A stretch of 33,747 nucleotides of DNA from Deltaproteobacteria bacterium (GTDB taxonomy: Bacteria; Desulfobacterota; Desulfarculia; Adiutricales; Adiutricaceae), in the NCBI GenBank assembly GCA_031271165.1, contig JAISWF010000243.1, forward strand, positions 1-33,747. Direction: 5' to 3'. Within the stretch, counting starts at the first letter, position 1; each line of letters opens with the position of its first letter. Under the pieces are notes generated by a model. That model was not told the DNA's origin. It was given only the letters and a program-made list of their open reading frames with translations, and did not search any database. Of this stretch, positions 6,973 through 15,027 are shown piece by piece. The position numbers were made by a program, and so were the translations under genes.

Positions 6973-9822
6973 ATGGCCCCCAAACATCGCCTGACCAAGG
7001 TCTTTTTCTTGATGCTGTCGGTGGTGTCGCTGTCGTCGATCGTTTTGATGGCGGCTTTGTGGATCAATAACGAGTTTGCCCGCTCCGAGGAGAACAGTCG
7101 TCTGACCCGGGAGAACTACCTGAGTTCTTTGGAAAACGCCATCAGTACTGAGACTACCCGCATTGCCGAATACCTCTCCGCCCAAACCTCGACCAACCAG
7201 GTTAAATTCTACGTCAATATTAAAAATAGAGTTTTGGAAATTCACAGTATGCTCGACGGACTCCAAATGGAGGGCGGTGACTTTTTGGGGACCGACGAAT
7301 CAAAAAATGCCCTCCTGGGTATGCTAACCCATTTGTCCTTAGGCGGCACCAGAAAGGGCTATTTTTGTTTTACCGCCGATGGTAAGTTGCTAACGGGAAT
7401 TAAAGACCGGCCTTGGGCCTCCCCGGCTGAGGCGCAAACCAATTATGTCACCAACATGGGCCCTTTCCTGGACCCTGCAGTTATGGCGCAGGCCATTGAA
7501 TCAGTTAAAATAATTGGCGAGGGTTTTTTCAACATTCCTTTGATCGATGTCTCCAAGCAAGGAGAGGCGCGGCCGTATCCCGACGACGTTCCGATAACCT
7601 TCCTTAAGTACCACGCCGGGTTTGGCTGGGTTATCGGGGCCAGCGAGTTTTATTCTGATTTTAAACATGTCCTGGGCGTAGAACTCCTGAGCTGGATAGA
7701 TAATGTCCCCATCCCCAAGCAGGAGAATATCTTGATCTTCGACTACCGGGGCAGGGTCCTGTCTTACCGCGATCCATCCCTGATTGGGGATAACGTCTTT
7801 ATAAGTGATCGGGGCACTGGTTTAATGAAAGTGGCCGTCGAGACTATCCGGGGGGCCAAAGAACGTTCCAAGGGTTTTTTGCGTTTTACTCTGCGCCCGT
7901 CCGGCTCCAGCGCAGACCAGCCGGGGATTGAGTGTCTGGCCTTTTTCCGGGTGGTGCCAGAGTGGAAATGGGTGGTCATTGATTTTGTCAGTATTGACGA
8001 GCTCGAAGAGACGATTAAAGCCCAGCGTAAACTTTTGAAAGAGAACCTCAGGCAGAACATATATATGGTCATGGCCATCACCTTGGCCATACTGGTTGTG
8101 ATTTTTATTCTTTCGACCATCATCTCGCGTCGAGCGGCGGCCAGTCTTTCGGCCTTTTTTAATTTTTTTGAAAAGGCCGCCACCTCCTCGGTCGAGATTG
8201 ACCCTTCCGTCCAGAGCTTTGAGGAGTTCGCCCGCCTGGCTGAAGCGGCCAATTCAATGATCCGCGAACGCCGGCAAGCTGACCGCCTGCTTAAGGAAAG
8301 CGAGCTGAGGTTCAGGACTGTCTTTAATGTGTCCCCTGAGGTCATCACCATTTTGGATGAGTCAGGCCGGCTTTTAGAAGCCAACAGCGAATTTGAGCTT
8401 TATATCAAATGTCCGCTGGCTGAGGCCCAAGGACGATCCTTAGGTGAGCTGATGGGGATATCCAGCCGGGAGTTTACGAGTTTACTCAATGAGCTGACCT
8501 CCTCGGGCCAGCTCCTGGGCCGGGAGACGATTATTGCTGACGATAAGGGAGCGGAAGTATATTTACTGATTTTTGCCAAACAGATGACTTTTCTCGACCA
8601 AAATCTCATCTTGTGGATTTGCCTCAATGTTTCCGACCGTAGGAAGATCGAAAACGAAAAAGCCGAACTTTTGGAAAAACTTTTGAGATCCAAGACTATG
8701 GAGTCCATGGGGCGCATGGCGGCCTCGGTCGCCCATGAGCTCAATAACATCCTGTCAGCTCTGATTGGTTATCCGGAACTGCTTCTTAAAGACGATCAAC
8801 TGACCGAGTCCCAGAAAAACCAGATTATTGAGATCATGGATGCCGGCCACCGAGCTACCGATGTGGTCAGCGATCTGCTAACCTTATCAAGGGGAGTAGC
8901 TACCGCCAAGGTGGTCGTCGACCTAAACAATCTGGTGAGCCAAGTCGCCGATGATCTGGCCGTCCAAAAGGCAGTAGCTGCGGCTAAAAATAAGGTGGAA
9001 ATTGTCAGCTCCCTTCAGTCGCCCGCTTTGGTTAAGGGCTCGCCCGCTCATCTGCGGAAAATAATTCTCCATCTCGTCCAAAATGCGGTCGAGATTTTAG
9101 AGCAGACCGGGGGCCGGGTCAGCGTTTCCACCAAGGCCATCAGTCTTACGGAGAATCCCGGGTTTTTGGATAATTTTATTCCCGGCCAATATGTCAGCTT
9201 TCAGGTGGCTGATAACGGCCCCGGCATTGCCGCCGGGGATCTAGCGAAAATTTTTGAGCCGTTTTATACTAAAAAATCAGGGTCCGGCCGGGGGCTTGGC
9301 TTGGCTTTGGTGGCCTTGTCAGTCAGAGAGCACGGCGGCGGAGTCGACGTGCGGACTTCGCCGGCGGGAACTGTTTTTGAGGTAATCTTTCCGGCGACCG
9401 AGGGAGTTACAGTAAAAAGCAAGGCCGCCCGTTCCAAGCTTCGAGGCCAGGGGCAGAGGGTTTTGGTGGTTGATGACGTCGACATTCAGCGAAAATTGGC
9501 CCAGAAGATGTTAAAAAGTTTGGGTTACGAGCCTTTTGCGGTTTCCAGCGGGGAAGCGGCGGTGGATTACCTCAAAGAAAACGATGTTGAATTGGTCATC
9601 TTGGACATGATCATGGATCCAGGCATCAACGGCCGGCAGACCTATGAGGCCATTTTGGCTTTTAAACCGCACCAGAAAGCCATCATCGCCAGCGGCTTGG
9701 CCGAAAACGAAGAAGTGATGCGGGCTCAAGCTCTCGGGGCCAGTTATTTTGTTTCCAAGCCCTACACCTTAGATGATATTGCCGGCGCTATCCACAAGGC
9801 CCTCAACCCGGAATTTGTCTGA
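6973..9822 (+). CDS. Hybrid sensor histidine kinase (Cache-PAS-HisKA-HATPase-REC)
   Basis: A 949-residue inner-membrane sensor. First membrane helix about residues 8-30, then a large periplasmic region with Cache-type features (about 40-350), second helix about 362-385, a short HAMP-like linker, and PAS (about 440-555). The kinase core has VAHELNN with phospho-accepting His588, N box LVQNAV (Asn704), DNGPGIA (747-753), FEPFYTKK (761-768) and GRGLGLAL (772-779). The C-terminal receiver has acidic pair Asp834/Asp835, phospho-site Asp878, Ser907 and Lys929. There is no HPt domain, so a separate phosphotransfer partner or a regulatory receiver is implied. The start follows AAGGAT. It is 26 bases upstream of the HD-GYP gene and probably co-transcribed. 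The ligand is unknown; Cache domains often bind small acids or amino acids. Confidence 0.93.
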   Translation: MAPKHRLTKVFFLMLSVVSLSSIVLMAALWINNEFARSEENSRLTRENYLSSLENAISTETTRIAEYLSAQTSTNQVKFYVNIKNRVLEIHSMLDGLQMEGGDFLGTDESKNALLGMLTHLSLGGTRKGYFCFTADGKLLTGIKDRPWASPAEAQTNYVTNMGPFLDPAVMAQAIESVKIIGEGFFNIPLIDVSKQGEARPYPDDVPITFLKYHAGFGWVIGASEFYSDFKHVLGVELLSWIDNVPIPKQENILIFDYRGRVLSYRDPSLIGDNVFISDRGTGLMKVAVETIRGAKERSKGFLRFTLRPSGSSADQPGIECLAFFRVVPEWKWVVIDFVSIDELEETIKAQRKLLKENLRQNIYMVMAITLAILVVIFILSTIISRRAAASLSAFFNFFEKAATSSVEIDPSVQSFEEFARLAEAANSMIRERRQADRLLKESELRFRTVFNVSPEVITILDESGRLLEANSEFELYIKCPLAEAQGRSLGELMGISSREFTSLLNELTSSGQLLGRETIIADDKGAEVYLLIFAKQMTFLDQNLILWICLNVSDRRKIENEKAELLEKLLRSKTMESMGRMAASVAHELNNILSALIGYPELLLKDDQLTESQKNQIIEIMDAGHRATDVVSDLLTLSRGVATAKVVVDLNNLVSQVADDLAVQKAVAAAKNKVEIVSSLQSPALVKGSPAHLRKIILHLVQNAVEILEQTGGRVSVSTKAISLTENPGFLDNFIPGQYVSFQVADNGPGIAAGDLAKIFEPFYTKKSGSGRGLGLALVALSVREHGGGVDVRTSPAGTVFEVIFPATEGVTVKSKAARSKLRGQGQRVLVVDDVDIQRKLAQKMLKSLGYEPFAVSSGEAAVDYLKENDVELVILDMIMDPGINGRQTYEAILAFKPHQKAIIASGLAENEEVMRAQALGASYFVSKPYTLDDIAGAIHKALNPEFV

Positions 9823-9848
9823 AAATGTGGTCAAAAAGGATCTCTTAA

Positions 9849-11135
9849 ATGCTAATTACCCATAACCACCAGCTTATGCGAGCCGAGGCTGGTAAAGCCG
9901 CTGCTAATCTCAACGGACTGGTGGACGTCGGACTTCTTTTAGAAAAATTATTAACCAATGCCCGGCGTTTGGTCAGGGCTGAGGCCGGGACGGTTTATCT
10001 GGTCGAAAACGGTCAGCTCCGGTTTGTGACCAGCCAAAACGATTACCTGCAGCGTCTCATTATCAGCTGCCAGGAACTGCCGTTTTTGGGTTCAAATGTC
10101 CAAATCGACCGCAGCACTTTAGCCGGCTATTGTGCCTTTGAAAAGACCGCCTTGACCGTCAACGACACCAACGACATCGATCCCAACCTGCCTTACCAGC
10201 ATTCCAAGTTTATTGATAATTTTTCCAATTACGACTGCCGGACGATTATGAGTATGCCGCTGATTTCCATGAATGGGGATCTTTTGGGTGTTCTTCAAAT
10301 CATCAATCCCCTCGACGAGGGGGGGCGGATCATCGACTTTGTCAAAGAGGACGAGGAGGTGCTGTCTTTTTTTGCCGCTAATGCGGCCATGGCTATGGAA
10401 AAAGCCCTGATGCTCCGCCGGATGACCTTGCTTTCGGTCAGGCTGGTTTCTGGAAATGATCCCTCCGAGACCACCGGCCACGCTTTAAGGGTCTCGCGGC
10501 TGTCGACTGAATTGTACTCACACTGGTCACTTAAAAATAAGCTCCCTGAATCGGAACGCGAGTATATTCTCAACATCCTGCCTTTGGCCGCTATGCTCCA
10601 TGATGTGGGTTTGCGGTACATCCCCCGTGAGATTATGGTTAAACCCGGACGCCTGGAACCGGCCGAGCGGACTCTCATGGAGAGCCACGTCGTTGCCGGA
10701 GCCAGACTTTTTTCCAAACCCAAGACCTCTTTGGACCGGCTAATTCTCAGTATTATAATAGATCACCACGAGCGCTGGGACGGCCGGGGGTATCCGGGGG
10801 GTAATCAAGAGATGCCGGTCATCCCCGATGTCATTTATGGCACGATTGCGCCTCCGAGTCAGGCGGTCAGCCCCCTTCGCAATCGGGGCAAAAAGGGGGA
10901 GGAGATTTCCATTTATGGGCGGATATTGGCAGTAGCTGACGTTTATGACGCTTTAAGCAGTCCCAGACTTTACAAAGAATCTTTTGATGAATCTTTGGCC
11001 GTTCAGATCATGGAACAAGAGAGCGGACACCACTTCGATCCTCAAGTTATTGATTCTTTTATGGCCATAAGGCCTCAGCTGAAAAAGATCAGGTTAAATT
11101 ACCCGGATAACGAGATATTTTCAGAACTTGATTAA
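9849..11135 (+). CDS. GAF and HD-GYP domain protein, likely c-di-GMP phosphodiesterase
   Basis: A 428-residue cytoplasmic protein. The N-terminal GAF domain (about 25-185) is followed by an HD-GYP domain: HALRVSRLS (from His211), metal-binding His251-Asp252 in AAMLHDVG, His280, and HHERWDGRGYP (306-316). HD-GYP enzymes hydrolyse cyclic di-GMP, which usually favours motility over adhesion. Unusually, about 30 extra residues lie between GYPGG and the GEEI/ILAVADVYDALSS part, where most family members have only a few. The gene follows the hybrid kinase by 26 bases with AAGGAT as ribosome site. It lacks its own receiver, so the kinase's C-terminal receiver cannot act on it in cis. The flagellin gene lies just downstream, fitting a role in the motility switch. 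Confidence 0.9.
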   Translation: MLITHNHQLMRAEAGKAAANLNGLVDVGLLLEKLLTNARRLVRAEAGTVYLVENGQLRFVTSQNDYLQRLIISCQELPFLGSNVQIDRSTLAGYCAFEKTALTVNDTNDIDPNLPYQHSKFIDNFSNYDCRTIMSMPLISMNGDLLGVLQIINPLDEGGRIIDFVKEDEEVLSFFAANAAMAMEKALMLRRMTLLSVRLVSGNDPSETTGHALRVSRLSTELYSHWSLKNKLPESEREYILNILPLAAMLHDVGLRYIPREIMVKPGRLEPAERTLMESHVVAGARLFSKPKTSLDRLILSIIIDHHERWDGRGYPGGNQEMPVIPDVIYGTIAPPSQAVSPLRNRGKKGEEISIYGRILAVADVYDALSSPRLYKESFDESLAVQIMEQESGHHFDPQVIDSFMAIRPQLKKIRLNYPDNEIFSELD

Positions 11136-11273
11136 CGCCTATTTGGCGAATTTAATTTTTATTTTCAAATTTTCTTCTTTTTTTTCTTAAATATAGTCTT
11201 TAGTTGATTTGTAAATATTAATAATATTCAATATTAATATTTAAAGTAACATAAAATAATCGAACTATATGCC

Positions 11274-11303
11274 AGCTGAGCCCTTGAGCTCAGCTTTTTT
11301 TTT
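11274..11303 (+). terminator. Intrinsic terminator after the HD-GYP gene
   Basis: AGCTGAG (11274-11280) pairs with CTCAGCT (11289-11295) across an eight-base loop, followed by an uninterrupted T tract. It closes the kinase/HD-GYP operon 140 bases after its last stop codon. Confidence 0.8.
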
Positions 11304-11538
11304 AGCCTCCGGCTTCCCGGCTAAGTTTTGATTTTGAGCTGACGCTTTGGTTGGGCGAGCTAATTGGTCGAGTCAGTATTTTTATCCAATGCTCAATGAT
11401 AGTTTGATTGGCGCTCTCTGCAGCCCAGGAGACCAGAATCACATTATCCATCGGGATAGGCAATTGTCTGGTTAACTTTATCGTTGAGGTTTAGCTAAAG
11501 TGACGCTGAAAAAAAATTAAAATTTTTTCTAAAAAATT

Positions 11539-11564
11539 TAAGTTCAAATTTCAGAAGCCGATAA
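11539..11564 (+). promoter_or_regulatory. Sigma-28 (FliA) flagellin promoter
   Basis: GCCGATAA (11557-11564) matches the sigma-28 -10 element exactly, and TAAG (11539-11542) sits 14 bases upstream as the -35 (consensus TAAA, 15 bases). Its position about 85 bases before the flagellin ATG fits class III flagellar control. Confidence 0.75.
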
Positions 11565-11650
11565 GAAGTTTGAAGGAAGTTGGAGGAAAGTTTAAGACCT
11601 CCGTATTCTGGGTTGACCAGAGCTAACAGCCAGCTTTTGGAAGGTGTTTC

Positions 11651-13531
11651 ATGGGTCTCGTTATCAATCACAACATGCCGGCCATCTATTCCGCCTATCA
11701 ACTGAATAACCACTATTCAAGGCTGGCCGTCAACACCGAACGGCTTTCTTCAGGCTTGAGAATCAACACCGCCGAAGACGATCCGGCTGGTTTTGGGATT
11801 CGGGAATTGATGAGATCGGAGATTGTGAACATGGAGCAAGGTCTCCGCAACGCCGCCGATGGACTGAGCTTGCTTCAGACGGCTGAAGGAGCGCTGGCGG
11901 TTATCGACGAGAAACTATTAAGGATGCGCGAGTTGGCCGAACAGGCCGCCACCGGCACCTACACCACTCTTCAGCGGGATATCATCAATTCCGAGTACCA
12001 GGCCATGGCCGCCGAGATCGACCGCATTGCCTCGGCCACCAATTTCAACGGGGTCAAGCTTCTTGACGGAAGCCTTAACTCAATGCATCACGGCCAGGGA
12101 CTTAAAATACATTTTGGAGCTGGAGACAGCGAGGCTGAAGATTATTACTTCGTTAAGATTGAAGACGTCCGGGCCACTACCACCACCGGGCTACGGGTGG
12201 GCGGCGATGCCAAAAACGATATCTGGAGTACCACTGGTTTTGCCAACGGCGGCTCGGAATCAGGCTGCTGCGGCGGAGGTATTCCCAGCCTGAGCCAGCC
12301 GGTTTCAGCCTGGGCGGGCGGCTCTATTTTTTCTTACGGCTACAACTGGGATGAGGGTGAAAATTCTGATGTGGACCTCAACAAAGGCCGCTATGTGGCC
12401 GGGGCTTACAGTGTTGGGGAAAAGACTTCTCTTGAGCTTTTGATCGATTCCGTCAATCGCGGCACTCAGTCTCGGGTTAGAGTTGACTTTCGGACCTCAG
12501 ATGATGCCTCTGTCTTGGTGGCCGGGGATGAATCAGCCAACGTCCACCGCATCTGTCTGGACGATGAGATTTATTATTTTGGCAGTTCGACCTTAGCCCA
12601 GAGCGCCTGCGGCTCGGCCTCGATGTTCTCGAATCTGGCTTACTATTACTCGGGAGCAGGCATTTCGAGCGTTCCGAGTAACGATAAGTTACTAAGCGCC
12701 AATTCCGTAGTCTCAGCCTTTGTGGCGGCTGTCAACACTGAGAGTCAAAAGTTTTGGGCCAAGGCTGAAACCTATACCTACCGTTCCGGCTATACCTCAG
12801 TCTATATTTTTAACCGTGAAGGCGGCAATCACGATGATTTGACCGCCAGCGACCAGAGATTGGGGGCCGGAGTGGTCGGCAGCGCCTATTTGGAAAACTC
12901 CATCAACTGGTTCAACGACGAGACCGGGGCTACGGGGACCGATGGGGCCTGGTTTGGTAATGGCGGGGAGCTTTGGGGAACTTTAAAGGCCGCTCCAACC
13001 GGTTACGGCACCTTTGGGGTCAGCCTTAACGGCCGGGACGTGGGTTTGGAAAGAGATCTCTGGATATTAAATACCGGGGCCAGCGCTGACCCGAACGCCA
13101 ATTTGGACATTAATTTTTATAACTATTCCGTCGGCCCGACCGGTTTCGGGTTGGTTGGGACCACTTCCGGCTTAAACCGTGAATCCTTTTTTGAAGTCCA
13201 AAACGCCTCCGACGGCGATTGGGCTGGGGCCAGCATCCGTTCCCAGTCTACCGCCCAGTTGGCCCTTGACTCTCTAGCTGAGGCCATCAGTCGCAAAGAC
13301 GGTATCCGGGCCAAACTGGGGGCCATCATGAACAGGCTGGAAAACACCATGACCAACCTTGAAACCATGCATGAGAGCCTCCAGGCCAGTGAAAGCCGGA
13401 TTTCCGATGTCGATGTAGCCTCCGAGATGACCGATTTTGTCCGCAACCAGGTTCTGAGCCAGGCGGCGGTTTCTATCCTCAGCCAAGCTAATGCCCTGCC
13501 TGAGATGGCTCTTTCGCTTTTAAACGGTTAA
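11651..13531 (+). CDS. fliC: Flagellin
   Basis: A 626-residue flagellar filament subunit. The conserved N-terminal D0/D1 region (about 1-140) has NTERLSSGLRINTAEDDPAG and NFNGVKLLDG. The conserved C-terminal D1/D0 region (about 540-626) has ENTMTNLETMHESLQASESR, then DVDVASEMTDFVRNQVLSQA and a NALPEMALSLLNG end. The 400-residue centre is glycine-, serine- and tyrosine-rich and should form the surface-exposed D2/D3 domains, making this flagellin larger than most. It contains four cysteines (206, 207, 302, 320), which is rare in flagellins. The ATG follows GGAAGG, and a sigma-28 promoter lies upstream. The next gene is 42 bases downstream. Confidence 0.95.
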   Translation: MGLVINHNMPAIYSAYQLNNHYSRLAVNTERLSSGLRINTAEDDPAGFGIRELMRSEIVNMEQGLRNAADGLSLLQTAEGALAVIDEKLLRMRELAEQAATGTYTTLQRDIINSEYQAMAAEIDRIASATNFNGVKLLDGSLNSMHHGQGLKIHFGAGDSEAEDYYFVKIEDVRATTTTGLRVGGDAKNDIWSTTGFANGGSESGCCGGGIPSLSQPVSAWAGGSIFSYGYNWDEGENSDVDLNKGRYVAGAYSVGEKTSLELLIDSVNRGTQSRVRVDFRTSDDASVLVAGDESANVHRICLDDEIYYFGSSTLAQSACGSASMFSNLAYYYSGAGISSVPSNDKLLSANSVVSAFVAAVNTESQKFWAKAETYTYRSGYTSVYIFNREGGNHDDLTASDQRLGAGVVGSAYLENSINWFNDETGATGTDGAWFGNGGELWGTLKAAPTGYGTFGVSLNGRDVGLERDLWILNTGASADPNANLDINFYNYSVGPTGFGLVGTTSGLNRESFFEVQNASDGDWAGASIRSQSTAQLALDSLAEAISRKDGIRAKLGAIMNRLENTMTNLETMHESLQASESRISDVDVASEMTDFVRNQVLSQAAVSILSQANALPEMALSLLNG

Positions 13532-13573
13532 ACCGTATCCATATATTCCAATAGTTTTAAAGGAGAATCCGTC

Positions 13574-14194
13574 ATGTTAAAAATCAGAGAATTAGATGAG
13601 ATGAATCAGCTGACCGACCTTTTGGCCAAAACACTGGCCGTTCCGGTTAGCCATCAAATGCCCAACGATGTGGCCGTCACCCTCCAGGCGGCTAAGAGGC
13701 AAATGGAGGGACTTCCGGAAGTCATTGAAGATCTTAATTTGGCCTTCAAACGATATCTGACTCTCAATCAGACCCTGAATCGGATGATGGCCTTAGCTGA
13801 CGAATCGAGCCGTTTGACCCAGGAGGCCCAAGACAACGAGTACCGCCAGGTTTTGGAACAGGAGTTCACCAAACTGGCCGTGGTAGTGGCCAAGGAGGCC
13901 GGACACCGTTATTTCGAAGGGACTCGGCTGACCATCGCCGATCAGGCCAGCGCTCAAGCCGCCAATACCGTGCTTTCATACCTGAAGCCGGTTTTGGAAA
14001 ATCTCTCTCATGAGCTTAGAGGCCAGAAAGCCTTGATTATTGAGGCCATCAGTGAGACCATGAATTTTATGGGAATTATCGCCATGTGTTACCCGGATGC
14101 CGAGGGAGTTGATGCTATCCGTGATACCCTCAGTCGGGTCAAGTTGCCTCAGACCCCCGATTCACCGGTCCATTTTATCCCGACCTTTCATTGA
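13574..14194 (+). CDS. Unknown helical protein downstream of flagellin
   Basis: A 206-residue, mainly helical protein with a strong ribosome site (AAAGGAG) and no signal peptide or membrane helix. Sequence such as LNLAFKRYLTLNQTLNRMMALADESSRL suggests coiled coil or a helical bundle. It lies 42 bases after flagellin with a hairpin directly after its stop, so it is very probably co-expressed with the filament subunit. A role in flagellin export, assembly or glycosylation is possible from position, but it shows no recognisable FliS, FlaG or FliW signature. I leave the function open. Confidence 0.75.
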   Translation: MLKIRELDEMNQLTDLLAKTLAVPVSHQMPNDVAVTLQAAKRQMEGLPEVIEDLNLAFKRYLTLNQTLNRMMALADESSRLTQEAQDNEYRQVLEQEFTKLAVVVAKEAGHRYFEGTRLTIADQASAQAANTVLSYLKPVLENLSHELRGQKALIIEAISETMNFMGIIAMCYPDAEGVDAIRDTLSRVKLPQTPDSPVHFIPTFH

Positions 14195-14236
14195 AAAAAA
14201 GCCCGCAGCCGCTTTTGGGCGGCTGCGGGCTCTAAT
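14194..14236. terminator. Strong hairpin after the flagellin operon
   Basis: GCCCGCAGCCGC (14201-14212) pairs perfectly over 12 bases with GCGGCTGCGGGC (14219-14230), with a six-base loop. An A tract precedes it (14194-14200) and only TCTAATC follows. It should stop plus-strand transcripts by stem strength, and is a better T-tailed terminator on the minus strand. Confidence 0.75.
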
Positions 14237-15027
14237 CAATAGCGTTGTAGCTGGCGGCAGTATTTCTTTCTAATGGGTGGCCTTCATCGCCATAGTTAAT
14301 TTGTTAGTATTTTAAGGTATTAAATTATTTTTGACTAACATATGTGCAGTTTAATGTGTCTTGATTCACACAAGGTATAAAAGCATGCCCTTTTCAGAGG
14401 TTTTCCCTTCGGGTGAAAAATGGTTTAAGTCAAGGTCTCGAAAGGCATTGCGGTAACTGATATCCGCTAAGAAGAGCGATGTCAGGCTTTAGCTGTTGCT
14501 ACACCCATGACGTCAAGCCTTGGCCAGCTTAAGTTTTTAAGGTGGATAGGTGCATCCCATACTTGTTAACTGGGCTCCGGTTAGCCCTCTACCAGTATAC
14601 AAACGTGTCCGCCTGGCTGGAAAGAGAAATCAAGTCGCCTTTACCCAAGACTGTCCGGGTTAGATGGAAAGCTTAGGCCGGCCCAGGCTATTTTAGGTCG
14701 GTTTGGCCGTTTTTGGGCCAGCGGTCACCAGACCGAGGTCGGGACAGGCCAAGGTTGTTGGACAGCTGTGAGCAAAAGTTAAAAAATAATGGCCTTATTA
14801 TTTAAATTGGCTGTATTTTTCCTTTTGCGACGTCCTTAAAAACTTTAACCAAACCATACCGGCTACCAAAAAATTGATGGTTGGAGTCAACTCCCCACAG
14901 TGTCAAGCTGCGGGGTTTTTTTTTGGAGGTGGGGATAACCGGGATACAACCGGATGCATTTAAAAGAAACTGATGCGGCCATCGCCCAGGGTTAGGCGGA
15001 TGTTAGGGCTGTTGTTGTCAAGGAGGA
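14237..15027. other. Long spacer with possible structured transcript
   Basis: About 790 bases without an accepted gene. It includes a possible 23-codon ORF (14385-14456, MPFSEVFPSGEKW, AAGG upstream), hairpins with a CTTCGG loop (near 14401-14420) and GGGCT-CCGGTT-AGCCC (14573-14588), and an open plus-strand frame ending at 14675 whose translation (WLEREIKSPLPKTVRVRW) looks protein-like. A plus-strand terminator at 14893-14924 implies transcription through the region. No known RNA family is recognised. Confidence 0.4.
14885..14924 (+). terminator. Intrinsic terminator, also IS605-end-like
   Basis: CCCC-A-CAG (14893-14900) pairs with CTG-C-GGGG (14908-14915) with one internal mismatch, followed by nine T residues. 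It is a plus-strand terminator with no accepted plus-strand gene between it and the flagellin-operon hairpin. It is preceded by AGTCAACT and so resembles the end at 5083-5117 in both sequence and layout. Confidence 0.65.

Larger units (their letters stand above)
11136..11650. other. Spacer between the HD-GYP and flagellin genes
   Basis: The first 130 bases are AT-rich and end in a plus-strand terminator. The middle contains a minus-strand frame at about 11306-11480 (protein-like, with a stretch reading MDNVILVSWAAES) that has no ribosome site and may be a gene remnant. The last part carries the flagellin promoter. Confidence 0.5.

Noticed and set aside
11306-11480. Minus-strand protein-like frame upstream of flagellin
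   Set aside because: No ribosome site and the opposite strand is equally open. It could be a remnant but evidence is too weak for a feature.
14933-15027. Minus-strand open frame just past the LuxR-type stop, reading RLILLDNNSPNIRLTLGDGR
   Set aside because: Short, no start of its own, and could arise by chance; a frameshifted extension of the regulator is not supported because its HTH end is complete.
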